Source: Pseudomonas karstica
Lineage (GTDB): Bacteria > Pseudomonadota > Gammaproteobacteria > Pseudomonadales > Pseudomonadaceae
Length of the DNA: 64,000 nucleotides
Reading direction: 5' to 3'
Assembly: GCF_009707515.1 (NCBI RefSeq)
Contig: NZ_WLYI01000011.1
Coordinates: 1-64,000, forward strand
Positions 55,067-63,842 of this stretch are shown one piece after another (within the stretch, counting starts at the first letter, position 1; each line of letters begins with the position of its first letter). A program made the translations under genes and the position numbers. The notes below the pieces were generated by a model. The model had not been told where the DNA came from and searched no databases. It saw only the letters and a program-made list of their open reading frames with translations.

Positions 55067-55474
55067 TCAGTGCTTGGCCTGGTCGTTGGACATGGCCAAC
55101 AGCTGTTTTTCCTGGTTCCAGTCGAACGGTTCGTCGTTCTGTTCGGCTTCGAAGCGGCGCTCTTCCAGAGCCTGGTACAGGTCCAGTTCGTCGTCCGGCA
55201 TGAAGTGCAGGCAATCACCGCCGAAGAACCACAGCAGGTCCCGTGGCACCAGATGGGCGATTTGCGGGTAGCGCAGGATGACCTGGCTCATCAGGTCCTG
55301 GCCCAGGTATTGGCTTTCGATCGGGTCGATGGGCAGCAGGGCGCGCAGTTCATCGAAGCGCTCCAGAAACAGGGCGTGGCTTTCCTCGGGCACTTGTTCG
55401 GCTTCGCCGACGGCAACCAGGATGGTGCGCAGGTGGTCGAGCAAGACGAGATGATCGGCAACGACGTTGGACAC
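55067..55474 (-). CDS. Conserved hypothetical acidic helical protein (GTG start)
   Basis: The 135-residue cytoplasmic protein begins VSNVVADHLVLLDHLRTILVAVGEAEQVPEES; GTG 55474 has GAGG nine bases upstream. It is acidic and predicted helical (SQYLGQDLMSQVILRYPQIAHLVPRDLLWFFGGDCLHFMPDDELDLYQALEERRF). I recognise a Pseudomonas family of this type located upstream of the fadE-like gene on the other strand side, but no function. A weak hairpin lies between this gene and fadE. Confidence 0.75.
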   Translation of the reverse strand: MSNVVADHLVLLDHLRTILVAVGEAEQVPEESHALFLERFDELRALLPIDPIESQYLGQDLMSQVILRYPQIAHLVPRDLLWFFGGDCLHFMPDDELDLYQALEERRFEAEQNDEPFDWNQEKQLLAMSNDQAKH

Positions 55475-55548
55475 GAGATAAGTCCTCAAGAGCAAAACGG
55501 GCGCGAGAGTATATAGCCCTCGTGCCCGCTTTTATATGGGCACTGGTT

Positions 55549-57996
55549 TCAGCGGACTTTTCCGTCGGCCTGGCTCAGCTCTTCCTTGCTGAAGTCATCC
55601 ACATCGATCACCTTGCGCCGCTCTGCTTCGGCGTCATGCAAGGTCTGCGCTTCGGCCGGTTGCAGCACGCCGGCCTGCAGCGCAGCATCGATTGCATGTT
55701 CGCCGGCGGCAGGCTTGACCTGGCCGCTCTTGAGGCCTTCGTGGAGTTTTTTTTGCAAGGGGTGGCTGGCGGCCAACAGGTCGTAGGCATGTTGCAGGGC
55801 GCCTACCGGATCGTCGGCCGATTGCGGGCGATAGCATCCCGCCAATACGGCTTCGAGGGCCGGGTCGTCCTTGGCGCGGCCAATTACCGCCGCGACTTCG
55901 GCATCCAGCGCATCGGACGGGCCCTTGTGGCGACGCCCGAACGGGAACACGATCACTCGCAGCAAACAGCCCAGTACCTTGTTCGGGAAGTTGTCCAGCA
56001 GTTCATCCAGCGCTCGCTCCGAATGGCCCAGGCTTTCCTCCATGGCCCAGGCAAACAGCGGTTGCAGGTGATCAGGCGAATCCAGGTCGTGATAACGCTT
56101 GAGTGCCGCCGATGCCAGGTACATGTGGCTCAGTACATCCCCCAGGCGCGCCGACAGGCGTTCACGGCGTTTCAACTCACCGCCCAGCAGCATCATGCTC
56201 AAGTCCGCCAGCAGGGCAAACGCTGCCGCCTGGCGGTTGAGGGCGCGGAAGTAGCCTTGACTCAAGCGGTTGCCCGGGGCTTTTTCGAAATGCCCTAGGC
56301 CTAGGTTCAGTACCAGGGTGCTGGCGGCATTACTTACGGCAAAACCGATGTGCTGCATCAGCAGGCCATCGAACTCTTTCAGCGCCTGGTCGTGGTCTTC
56401 GCGACCGGCGAGGGCCATTTCCTTGAGCACAAATGGATGACAGCGAATGGCGCCCTGGCCGAAGATCATCAGGTTGCGCGAGAGAATATTCGCGCCCTCC
56501 ACGGTGATGAAGATCGGCGCCCCCTGCCAACTGCGGCCCAGGTAGTTGTTAGGGCCCATGATGATGCCCTTGCCGCCGTGCACGTCCATGGCGTGGCTAA
56601 TGCACTCGCGGCCGCGCTCGGTCAGGTGATACTTGAGGATCGCCGACAGCACCGAGGGTTTTTCCCCCATGTCCACGGCATTGGCGGTGAGTATCCGTGC
56701 GCTGTCCATCAGCCAGGCATTGCCGCCGATACGGGCCAAGGCTTCCTGGATGCCTTCGAAGGCCGACAGGGGCACGTTGAACTGCTCGCGCACCTGGGCG
56801 TATTGGCCGGTCACCAGGCTGGTGAACTTGGCCGCGCCGGTACCGACCGCAGGCAGTGAAATCGAACGGCCCACCGACAGGCAGTTCATCAGCATCATCC
56901 AGCCCTTGCCGAGCATTTCCTGGCCACCGATCAGGAACTCCAGAGGGATGAATACGTCTTTGCCGGAGTTCGGGCCGTTCATGAATGCCGCGCCCAATGG
57001 CAGGTGGCGACGACCGATCTCCACGCCCGGGGTGTCAGTGGGGATCAGCGCGAGGCTGATGCCCAGCTCTTCATGGTCGCCCAGCAGGTGGTCCGGATCA
57101 TGGGCCTTGAACGCCAGGCCCAGCAGGGTCGCCACCGGGCCGAGGGTGATGTAGCGTTTTTCCCAGTTCAGGCGCAGGCCGAGGGTTTCCTTGCCTTCCC
57201 ATTGGCCTTTGCAGATCACTCCGGTGTCGGGCATGGCACCGGCATCGGAGCCTGCCAGCGGGCCGGTGAGGGCAAAGCATGGAATATCGTCGCCACGGGC
57301 CAGTCGCGGCAGGTAATGGTTGCGTTGTTCATCGGTGCCGTAATGCAGCAGCAATTCGGCTGGCCCCAGGGAATTGGGGACCATGACCGTAGAGGCAAGG
57401 TCGCCGCTGCGAGTTGCCAGTTTCATGGCGACCTGGGAGTGAGCGTAGGCGGAGAAACCTTTGCCGCCGTATTCCTTGGGAATGATCAGGGCAAAGAAGC
57501 CATGTTGCTTGATGTGTTCCCAGGCTGCGGGCGGCAGGTCCATGGCCTGGCCGATTTCCCAATCGCTGACCATGGCGCAGAGCTCTTCGGTGGGGCCGTC
57601 AATAAAGGCTTGTTCTTCTTCGCTCAGTTGCGCCTTGGGGTAGGCCAGCAGCTTGTCCCAATCGGGACGGCCGCTGAACAGTTCACCGTCCCACCATACG
57701 GTGCCGGCATCAATGGCGTCGCGCTCGGTCTCGGACATCGGCGGCAGGGTTTTCTGGAACCAGTTGAACAGCGGCGCGGTGAAGTACTGGCGGCGCAGGT
57801 CCGGTAGCAGCAGGGGGGCTGCCACGACGGCAATCAACACCCAGAAGACCAGTAGCAACCAGCCCGGAGCATGACTGAAGGCGCCCATCGCCAATAGATA
57901 GACGGCAACCACGCCCAAGGCGGGCAGGGGCGCAGTGCGGCGGTGTGCCAGGTAGGCAATGCCGACCAACAGAACCAGTATCCACAACAACAGCAT
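55549..57996 (-). CDS. fadE: FadE-type acyl-CoA dehydrogenase
   Basis: The 815-residue enzyme is of the long FadE form: an N-terminal membrane segment (LLLWILVLLVGIAYLAHRR and a second helix), then an acyl-CoA dehydrogenase domain with CFALTGPLAGSDAGAMPDTGV, VGRSISLPAVGTGAAKF, AMDVHGGKGIIMGPNNYLGR and NILSRNLMIFGQGAIRCHP, and a C-terminal helical extension. It oxidises long-chain acyl-CoA to enoyl-CoA using FAD in beta-oxidation. ATG 57996 has GGAGGA six bases upstream. It is preceded in the window by the hypothetical at 55067 on the same strand, downstream. Confidence 0.93.
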   Translation of the reverse strand: MLLLWILVLLVGIAYLAHRRTAPLPALGVVAVYLLAMGAFSHAPGWLLLVFWVLIAVVAAPLLLPDLRRQYFTAPLFNWFQKTLPPMSETERDAIDAGTVWWDGELFSGRPDWDKLLAYPKAQLSEEEQAFIDGPTEELCAMVSDWEIGQAMDLPPAAWEHIKQHGFFALIIPKEYGGKGFSAYAHSQVAMKLATRSGDLASTVMVPNSLGPAELLLHYGTDEQRNHYLPRLARGDDIPCFALTGPLAGSDAGAMPDTGVICKGQWEGKETLGLRLNWEKRYITLGPVATLLGLAFKAHDPDHLLGDHEELGISLALIPTDTPGVEIGRRHLPLGAAFMNGPNSGKDVFIPLEFLIGGQEMLGKGWMMLMNCLSVGRSISLPAVGTGAAKFTSLVTGQYAQVREQFNVPLSAFEGIQEALARIGGNAWLMDSARILTANAVDMGEKPSVLSAILKYHLTERGRECISHAMDVHGGKGIIMGPNNYLGRSWQGAPIFITVEGANILSRNLMIFGQGAIRCHPFVLKEMALAGREDHDQALKEFDGLLMQHIGFAVSNAASTLVLNLGLGHFEKAPGNRLSQGYFRALNRQAAAFALLADLSMMLLGGELKRRERLSARLGDVLSHMYLASAALKRYHDLDSPDHLQPLFAWAMEESLGHSERALDELLDNFPNKVLGCLLRVIVFPFGRRHKGPSDALDAEVAAVIGRAKDDPALEAVLAGCYRPQSADDPVGALQHAYDLLAASHPLQKKLHEGLKSGQVKPAAGEHAIDAALQAGVLQPAEAQTLHDAEAERRKVIDVDDFSKEELSQADGKVR

Positions 57997-58199
57997 ATTC
58001 AATCCTCCGTGAAGCCAGGGGCAAAATTACCCTCAGAGCTTAGTCGGCATCCGAAAAAACGGGGTGACGAGGGTGTTACGTGTTGTGCCGGGCTACAGGT
58101 TTCAGGGATAGGTATCAAGCGCCGGCATTTGGCCGAATCGTCGTTATCTCTGGAGCAGGCCTGTGGTTAGACTCAAGGTTCGCCTCGGAGATTGTGCTT

Positions 58200-58859
58200 A
58201 TGGATACCTATTTGAATCCCAGCCGCTTCATCGATAGTGACCACCCCGCAGTGGTGGAGTTCGCCGAAAAACATCGGGGTTCAAGTACCGATCCCCGTGA
58301 CCAGGCAGTCAGTCTTTACTACGCCGTGCGTGAGGCGGTGCGCTACAACCCTTACACGTTCAGCCGCGACCCGCAAACGTTGAGCGCCAGCTATGCACTG
58401 GGCGCCGGCGAGAGCTATTGCGTGCCCAAGGCGACTTTGCTGGCCGCCTGCGCAAGGCATTGTGCGATCCCCGCGCGAATCGGCCTGGCCGACGTGCGCA
58501 ATCACCTCTCGACGCCGCGCCTGATCGAGCTGCTCAAAAGCGATGTGTTCGCCATGCACGGCTACACCGAGCTGTATTTGCAGGGGCGCTGGGTCAAGGC
58601 CACGCCGGCATTCAACCAACAGCTGTGTGAGTTATTTGATGTGCCGCCGCTGGATTTCGACGGGATCCACGACAGCGTTTTCCACCCCTTCAACCGCCAG
58701 GGCCAACGGTCCATGGAGTATGTGGTGGATCATGGGCAATTTCCTGATGTGCCCGAGGACTTTTTCTTCGCTCACCTGGAGAAATGTTACCCGCACCTGT
58801 TTGCCGAGCCGTTGCCGGTGTTGCTGGGGGATATGCAGAGTGATTTAAGCCGCCGGTGA
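58200..58859 (+). CDS. Transglutaminase-like cysteine protease family protein
   Basis: The 219-residue cytoplasmic-type protein has the transglutaminase core fold: nucleophile Cys in GAGESYCVPKATLLAACARHCAIPARIGLADV, and His in MHGYTELYLQGRWVKATPAFN. The third residue, usually Asp in DPT, is not evident here (ATPAFN), as in other members of this subgroup. Such proteins can be peptidases or amidases. It starts at ATG 58200, in the opposite direction to fadE and before a GST gene, with which it may be co-transcribed. Confidence 0.8.
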   Translation: MDTYLNPSRFIDSDHPAVVEFAEKHRGSSTDPRDQAVSLYYAVREAVRYNPYTFSRDPQTLSASYALGAGESYCVPKATLLAACARHCAIPARIGLADVRNHLSTPRLIELLKSDVFAMHGYTELYLQGRWVKATPAFNQQLCELFDVPPLDFDGIHDSVFHPFNRQGQRSMEYVVDHGQFPDVPEDFFFAHLEKCYPHLFAEPLPVLLGDMQSDLSRR

Positions 58860-58914
58860 ACCGGCGTATGCTGCCTCGGCATTCATCCACCATATTCATC
58901 ACATCGGGGCGGTC

Positions 58915-59538
58915 ATGCTGAAAATCTGGGGTCGTAAGAATTCATCAAACGTCAGGAAAGCACTGTGGTGCGCCGAGGAACTCGGCCTGGACTATGAGGC
59001 AATTGATGCGGGCGGGGCTTTTGGTGTGGTCGATACGCCGCATTATCGGGCGTTGAACCCCAATGGCCGGGTGCCGATGATCGAGGATGGCGACTTTGTG
59101 TTGTGGGAATCCAACACCATCGTACGTTATCTATGTGCCAGGCATGCTTCCGACTCTGCCTGGTACCCGAAGGACCTGCAGGCCCGGGCCAGTGCCGAAA
59201 AGTGGATGGACTGGACCACCTCGACGCTCGCCGAGCCCTTCAAGACGGTGTTCTGGGGCATACTGCGCACTCCCGCCGACCAGCAGAACTGGGACAATAT
59301 CCATGCTGGGCGCAACACCTGCATTGACGTTTTGAGCACCGTGGACCAAGCCCTGGCCGCGCAACCGTACCTGTCAGGTGACGAGATCGGCATGGGTGAT
59401 ATCCCTTTGGGTTGCTTTATTTACGCCTGGTTTGAAATGCCTATCGAACGGCCGTCGATGCCCAATCTAGAGGCCTGGTACCAGCGCCTTCGCCAGCGTC
59501 CGGCTTATCAGAAAGCGGTGATGACCGCGTTGACTTAA
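58915..59538 (+). CDS. Glutathione S-transferase family protein
   Basis: The 207-residue protein has a thioredoxin-like N-terminal domain (MLKIWGRKNSSNVRKALWCAEELGLDYEAID) with the catalytic Ser likely in the SSN segment, LNPNGRVPMIEDGDFVLWESNTIVRYL for glutathione contact, and a C-terminal all-helical domain. It may be a theta/zeta-like enzyme; substrate unknown. It follows the transglutaminase-like gene by 55 bases and precedes the ABC exporter genes by 135 bases on the same strand. Confidence 0.88.
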   Translation: MLKIWGRKNSSNVRKALWCAEELGLDYEAIDAGGAFGVVDTPHYRALNPNGRVPMIEDGDFVLWESNTIVRYLCARHASDSAWYPKDLQARASAEKWMDWTTSTLAEPFKTVFWGILRTPADQQNWDNIHAGRNTCIDVLSTVDQALAAQPYLSGDEIGMGDIPLGCFIYAWFEMPIERPSMPNLEAWYQRLRQRPAYQKAVMTALT

Positions 59539-59673
59539 TACTGACTATTAATACAGGTGACTGTACTTGTGCGGTGCGGGCAAGCAACATGCTTGCCATG
59601 CGCCGCCGTTGTATTACGTGCGGTCAGCCCATATGTAACATCTCTATTCCTCTTCTTTGGTGCGTATTCCGAT

Positions 59674-60606
59674 ATGAGTTCCGCTCTGTCCATCCGGCAG
59701 CTAACCAAAACCTACGGCAACGGTTTCCAGGCCTTGAGTGGTATCGATCTGGATGTCGCCGAAGGTGACTTTTTCGCCTTGCTCGGCCCCAACGGTGCCG
59801 GCAAATCCACCACCATTGGTATCCTCTCGACCCTGGTCAACAAGACCAGCGGTACAGTGAATATCTTCGGTCATGACCTGGACAAATCCCCGGCCGCGCT
59901 CAAGCGCTGCATTGGTGTGGTGCCCCAGGAATTCAACTTCAATCAGTTTGAAAAGACCTTCGACATTGTCGTGACCCAGGCCGGCTACTACGGCATCCCT
60001 CCGAAGATCGCCAAGGAGCGGGCCGAGCAATACCTGACCCAACTGGGGCTGTGGGACAAGCGTGACGTGCCTTCACGCTCGCTCTCTGGTGGCATGAAGC
60101 GCCGCCTGATGATCGCCCGCGCACTGGTTCACGAACCGCGCCTGTTGATCCTCGACGAGCCGACCGCGGGGGTCGACATTGAACTGCGTCGTTCGATGTG
60201 GGCCTTCCTCACCGAGCTGAACGAGAAAGGCATCACCATCATCCTCACCACCCACTACCTGGAAGAAGCTGAACAGTTGTGCCGTAACATCGGCATCATC
60301 GACCACGGTACCATTGTCGAAAACACCAGCATGCGTAGCCTGTTGAGCCAGTTGCACGTCGAGACCTTCCTGCTCGACTTGAAAAACAACATGGACGTGG
60401 CGCCGCAACTGATTGGCTACCCAAGCCGTCTTGTGAACACCCACACCCTGGAAGTCCAGGTGGATAAAGCCGTGGGCATCACCGCGTTGTTCGGCCAGTT
60501 GGCCACCCAGAATATCGAAGTGCTGAGCCTGCGTAACAAAACCAATCGCCTTGAGGAGTTGTTCGTGTCCCTGGTGGAGAAAAATCTGGCGAAGGTGGCG
60601 GTATGA
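59674..60606 (+). CDS. ABC-2 exporter ATPase (YadG-like)
   Basis: The 310-residue ATPase has intact motifs: Walker A GPNGAGKST, Q-loop VVPQEFNFN, signature LSGGMKRRLMIARA, Walker B LLILDEPTAGVD, H-loop LTTHYLEEAEQLC. It has the short C-terminal domain of the drug/polysaccharide exporter (YadG/DrrA) group. ATG 59674 is used because the earlier in-frame sequence has no motifs. Its stop overlaps the permease start (ATGA), so the two are coupled. The substrate is unknown. Confidence 0.92.
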   Translation: MSSALSIRQLTKTYGNGFQALSGIDLDVAEGDFFALLGPNGAGKSTTIGILSTLVNKTSGTVNIFGHDLDKSPAALKRCIGVVPQEFNFNQFEKTFDIVVTQAGYYGIPPKIAKERAEQYLTQLGLWDKRDVPSRSLSGGMKRRLMIARALVHEPRLLILDEPTAGVDIELRRSMWAFLTELNEKGITIILTTHYLEEAEQLCRNIGIIDHGTIVENTSMRSLLSQLHVETFLLDLKNNMDVAPQLIGYPSRLVNTHTLEVQVDKAVGITALFGQLATQNIEVLSLRNKTNRLEELFVSLVEKNLAKVAV

Positions 60607-61382
60607 ATTCCGAACTGCAACCCAACCTTGTCGCACTCCAGACCATTGTCTATCGCGAAGTGAAGCGCTTTACCCGGATCTGGCCGCAGACGTTACTGCC
60701 ACCGGCGATCACCATGGTCTTGTACTTCGTGATATTCGGTAATCTGATTGGCCGGCAAATCGGTGATATGGGTGGTTTTACCTATATGGAATACATCGTG
60801 CCGGGGCTGATCATGATGTCGGTGATTACCAACTCCTATGGCAACGTGGTCTCCAGCTTTTTCGGCAGCAAGTTCCAGCGCTCTATCGAGGAGTTGATGG
60901 TATCGCCGGTGTCGCCACATACCATCCTGATCGGCTACACCTTGGGCGGTGTGCTGCGCGGCCTGATGGTCGGTGTGATCGTGACGTTGCTGTCGCTGTT
61001 CTTCACCCATTTGCAGGTGCATCACCTCGGGCTCACCCTGCTGGTGGTGGTACTGACGGCGACGATCTTTTCGTTGCTGGGTTTTATCAACGCAGTGTTT
61101 GCACGTAACTTCGATGATATTTCGATTATTCCGACGTTCGTGCTGACGCCGTTGACGTACCTGGGCGGGGTGTTTTATTCGATCACCTTGTTGCCGCCGT
61201 TCTGGCAGACGGTGTCGCTGGCCAACCCGGTGTTGCACATGGTCAATGCGTTTCGCTATGGGATTCTAGGGGTTTCGGATATCAAGATCAGTGTAGCGAT
61301 CACGTTCATGCTGGTGGCGACAGTGGTGCTGTATATCGGCTGCGCGCGCTTGCTGGTGAGTGGGCGTGGGATGCGTACGTGA
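60603..61382 (+). CDS. ABC-2 exporter permease (YadH-like)
   Basis: The 259-residue permease has six helices (QTLLPPAITMVLYFVIFGNLIG; TYMEYIVPGLIMMSVITNSYGNV; ILIGYTLGGVLRGLMVGVIVTLL and three more), matching ABC2_membrane YadH/NodJ types. ATG 60603 overlaps the ATPase stop codon. It is followed by a strong intrinsic terminator, so the operon ends here. The homologous pair in other Pseudomonas lies near a GST and fadE, as here. Confidence 0.92.
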   Translation: MNSELQPNLVALQTIVYREVKRFTRIWPQTLLPPAITMVLYFVIFGNLIGRQIGDMGGFTYMEYIVPGLIMMSVITNSYGNVVSSFFGSKFQRSIEELMVSPVSPHTILIGYTLGGVLRGLMVGVIVTLLSLFFTHLQVHHLGLTLLVVVLTATIFSLLGFINAVFARNFDDISIIPTFVLTPLTYLGGVFYSITLLPPFWQTVSLANPVLHMVNAFRYGILGVSDIKISVAITFMLVATVVLYIGCARLLVSGRGMRT

Positions 61383-61398
61383 TCGGCGTTTAGAAATG

Positions 61399-61427
61399 AA
61401 AAACGGCCTCATGATGAGGCCGTTTTT
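61399..61427 (+). terminator. Intrinsic terminator of the ABC exporter operon
   Basis: AAAAACGGCCTC pairs with GAGGCCGTTTTT around ATGAT, followed by T. It begins 17 bases after the permease stop. Confidence 0.9.
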
Positions 61428-61449
61428 TATGGGGTACATAGATCAAAGT

Positions 61450-61512
61450 GTAGGAGCTGCTGCCTGCAATCACCTGTAGCCGCAGGCGCAGCCTGCGATC
61501 GGCTGCGCAGTA
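61450..61512. repeat. Degenerate REP-like repeat
   Basis: Two GTAG-headed segments occur close together: GTAGGAGCTGCTGCC near 61450 and GTAGCCGCAGGCGCAGCCTGC near 61477. The second contains the hairpin GCAGGC-GCA-GCCTGC at 61482-61496. The two REP heads are in the same orientation, so this is not a symmetric REPIN. It lies between the exporter terminator and the TetR gene end. Confidence 0.55.
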
Positions 61513-61549
61513 GTCGCCTGGGTCTTCAGATTTGTGTAGATACCTATGT

Positions 61550-62092
61550 TCATCGCAGCGCGACCTCGATCAGTTCATGCAGCTCTTCAATCTGCAATGG
61601 CGCGTTGGAGAACAGAATTCGAAACACCGTCGGTGCGGCAATCAGGTTTAGCAGATGGTCCAGGCGGGGTAACACTTCACCATTGTCCTGATAGCGATCC
61701 AGGATGATCTGCAACTGCCCACCGAGGATTGCCACGCAATAACCCGGGGCCTGGCTGCACTGCACATCGCGCATCATGTTGCGCCCAGGCTCTGAACTCA
61801 TTTCATCCAGGTATTGCTCGGCCCAGGCGCGTATATCGCCGCGCAGGCTACCGGTGTTGAGCGGTTCACTGTCCGGACGCATGCGGGCCAGGGCCACATC
61901 GGCGAGGAGGGCGGACAGGTCGCCCCAGCGTCGATAAATGGTGGACGGTGTTACGCCCGCGCGGGCAGCGATCAGAGGCACAGTCACGCTGGCGCGCTCC
62001 TGTTCTTCCAGCAACTCTCGCGTTGCTCGATGCACCGATTCTTGTACCCGGGCACTACGACCCCCCGGGCGAAGGCCTTCTTTTATCGCCAT
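61550..62092 (-). CDS. TetR-family transcriptional regulator
   Basis: The 180-residue repressor has a TetR N-terminal HTH (VTVPLIAARAGVTPSTIYRRWGDLSALLADVALARM) and a C-terminal effector-binding helical domain (WAEQYLDEMSSEPGRNMMRDV and following). AAGG lies about seven bases before ATG 62092. It is divergent from the MFS gene 90 bases away, which it very likely represses, with ligand being a substrate of the transporter. Confidence 0.9.
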   Translation of the reverse strand: MAIKEGLRPGGRSARVQESVHRATRELLEEQERASVTVPLIAARAGVTPSTIYRRWGDLSALLADVALARMRPDSEPLNTGSLRGDIRAWAEQYLDEMSSEPGRNMMRDVQCSQAPGYCVAILGGQLQIILDRYQDNGEVLPRLDHLLNLIAAPTVFRILFSNAPLQIEELHELIEVALR

Positions 62093-62182
62093 GATCAAAC
62101 CTTAACACAAAGAATTTGCTTTAAGCGCCAGGCAGTAGCACACTCCACAAAAGCAAAATATTAGCTTTAGCGGAGACTGCCC
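62093..62182. promoter_or_regulatory. Divergent TetR/MFS promoter region
   Basis: The 90-base gap holds AAAG-AATTTG-CTTT near 62110 and AAAGC-9 bases-GCTTT near 62150, two imperfect inverted repeats that share the AAAG/CTTT core. They are candidate TetR operator half-sites. Ribosome site CGGAGA precedes the MFS ATG. Confidence 0.4.
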
Positions 62183-63376
62183 ATGTCCAGCGTCACTTCA
62201 CATCGATCCAGCCTGGCATTCCTGGCGATCACCTTACTGACCTTTCTTGCCGCTTCCAGTGCGCCCACGCCGTTGTATCACCTGTATCAGGAAGGCCTGC
62301 ATTTTTCCGCGGCGACGCTGACGTTGATCTTTGGCGTGTATGCCATCAGCCTGTTGGCCGCTCTGTTGACCGTGGGCTCGCTGTCGGATCACCTGGGGCG
62401 CAAACCGGTGATCTTTGTTGCGCTGGTCCTGGAAATGCTGTCGATGTTGTTATTTATCAATGCCGACAATGTCGCCTGGTTGATTGCCGCTCGCACGCTG
62501 CAAGGTTTTGCCACCGGAATGGCGACGGCAGTGCTGGGGGCGGCCCTGCTGGACACTGATCGCCAGCAGGGCCCACTGGTCAACAGCGTGGCACCGCTGC
62601 TGGGCATGGCCTGTGGTGCCATGGGCAGCAGCGTGCTGGTGGAGTTCGCGCCGTTGCCCACTCAGTTGATTTACTGGACGTTGCTGGCATTGATGCTCTT
62701 GCAGGCGCTGTATGTCTGGCGCTTGCCGGAAACCGTCAGCCGGATACCCGGCGCACTGGCCTCGCTGCGGCCCACCTTGCATGTGCCGCCCCAGGCGCGC
62801 CGGGCTTTGTGGCTGTCGCTACCGGTGGATATTGCCGTGTGGGCCATGAGCGGTTTCTACTTGTCACTGGCGCCGTCGCTGGTCCGGGCGGCAACCGGGT
62901 TCACCTCCAACCTGATCGGTGGCAGTCTGGTGGCGGTGCTGACCTTGAGTGGTGCGGTGATGATTTTCAGCCTGCGCAATCGCCCGGCGGACAAAGTCCT
63001 GCGTTTGGGAGCGAGTCTGTTGGCCGTGGGCGTGGCCCTGATCCTGAGCGCCGTCCACAGCGCCAGCCTACCGCTGTTTTTTATCGCCACGCTGATCGCT
63101 GGCAGTGGCTTTGGCGCGGGGTTCCTGGGTGCATTGCGCAGCGTCGTGCCGCTGGCCTTGCCCCATGAGCGAGCGGGCCTGATGTCGGCGTTCTATGTGC
63201 TGAGTTACTTGGCGTTCTGTCTGCCATCGTTGCTGGCCGGCAATCTCATCCGCACCTTTGGCTTGATTGCCACCACCGATGCTTATGGCGCGGTGCTGAT
63301 TGTGCTGGCGCTCAGTGCTTTGCTCGGCCTGATGATGCAGGGTGCCGACAAGGTCAGGGCGACGCCTGGCAACTGA
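62183..63376 (+). CDS. Major facilitator superfamily transporter (DHA1-like)
   Basis: The 397-residue protein has 12 membrane helices. It contains GVYAISLLAALLTVGSLSDHLGRKPVI, which is the conserved motif A loop between helices 2 and 3, and GFATGMATAVLGAALLD in helix 4-5. Such a member next to TetR is usually a drug or sugar-derivative efflux pump. ATG 62183 has CGGAGACTGCCC upstream. Substrate unknown. Confidence 0.9.
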   Translation: MSSVTSHRSSLAFLAITLLTFLAASSAPTPLYHLYQEGLHFSAATLTLIFGVYAISLLAALLTVGSLSDHLGRKPVIFVALVLEMLSMLLFINADNVAWLIAARTLQGFATGMATAVLGAALLDTDRQQGPLVNSVAPLLGMACGAMGSSVLVEFAPLPTQLIYWTLLALMLLQALYVWRLPETVSRIPGALASLRPTLHVPPQARRALWLSLPVDIAVWAMSGFYLSLAPSLVRAATGFTSNLIGGSLVAVLTLSGAVMIFSLRNRPADKVLRLGASLLAVGVALILSAVHSASLPLFFIATLIAGSGFGAGFLGALRSVVPLALPHERAGLMSAFYVLSYLAFCLPSLLAGNLIRTFGLIATTDAYGAVLIVLALSALLGLMMQGADKVRATPGN

Positions 63377-63424
63377 TTCGGCAATAATCAGCGTCCTTCA
63401 TCGAGTACGCACAGAGATTCAAGT

Positions 63425-63736
63425 ATGAAGATCATCCGCAGTAGGGACTTCACCGGTAGCCACGCCTGGGAGGCGCTGGATATCGCCAGCATGAACGGCA
63501 TCACCACGCGCTTGCATTGGACCGATCAGCCGTACCGCTGGCACGTCAATGATGGTGAAGAAGTTTTTGTAGTGCTTGATGGCGAGATACAGATGCGCTA
63601 TCGGGAAAATGGCCAGGAGCAGGTGGCTGTACTCAAGGTAGGTGACATTTTTTACGCCAGTGTCGGTACCGAGCATGTGGCTCATCCGCTGGGGGTGGCG
63701 CGGGTGTTGGTGGTCGAGTCGAAAGGCAGCGTTTAG
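63425..63736 (+). CDS. Cupin-domain small protein
   Basis: The 103-residue single cupin has a metal-binding-like segment WHVNDGEEVFVVLDGEIQMRY and a second cupin strand with EHVAHPLGVARVLVVESKG. The first usual His is in RWHVND and Glu in GEEVF. It has no tail domain. Small cupins bind metals and isomerise sugars or act as sensors. It follows the MFS gene by 48 bases and could be co-transcribed. Confidence 0.85.
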   Translation: MKIIRSRDFTGSHAWEALDIASMNGITTRLHWTDQPYRWHVNDGEEVFVVLDGEIQMRYRENGQEQVAVLKVGDIFYASVGTEHVAHPLGVARVLVVESKGSV

Positions 63737-63842
63737 CTGGATATCTACAAAACAGATAACAGTTAGAGATATTACCCGTTATATAGATATTCGATACGGT
63801 TCTACCATGGGCTCAACCTCATATGAGGAAGAGGATAACACC
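63737..63842 (+). promoter_or_regulatory. Repeat-rich region upstream of the TDT transporter gene
   Basis: The 106-base gap has several AGATAT/ATATCT-type repeats, including GATATC at about 63740, AGATATT at 63765-63775 and AGATATT at 63785, and ATAAC...GTTAT inverted repeats. Such spacing fits an AT-rich promoter with a dimer-binding site for a LysR or MarR regulator. A ribosome site GAAGAGGAT precedes ATG 63843. Confidence 0.4.
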
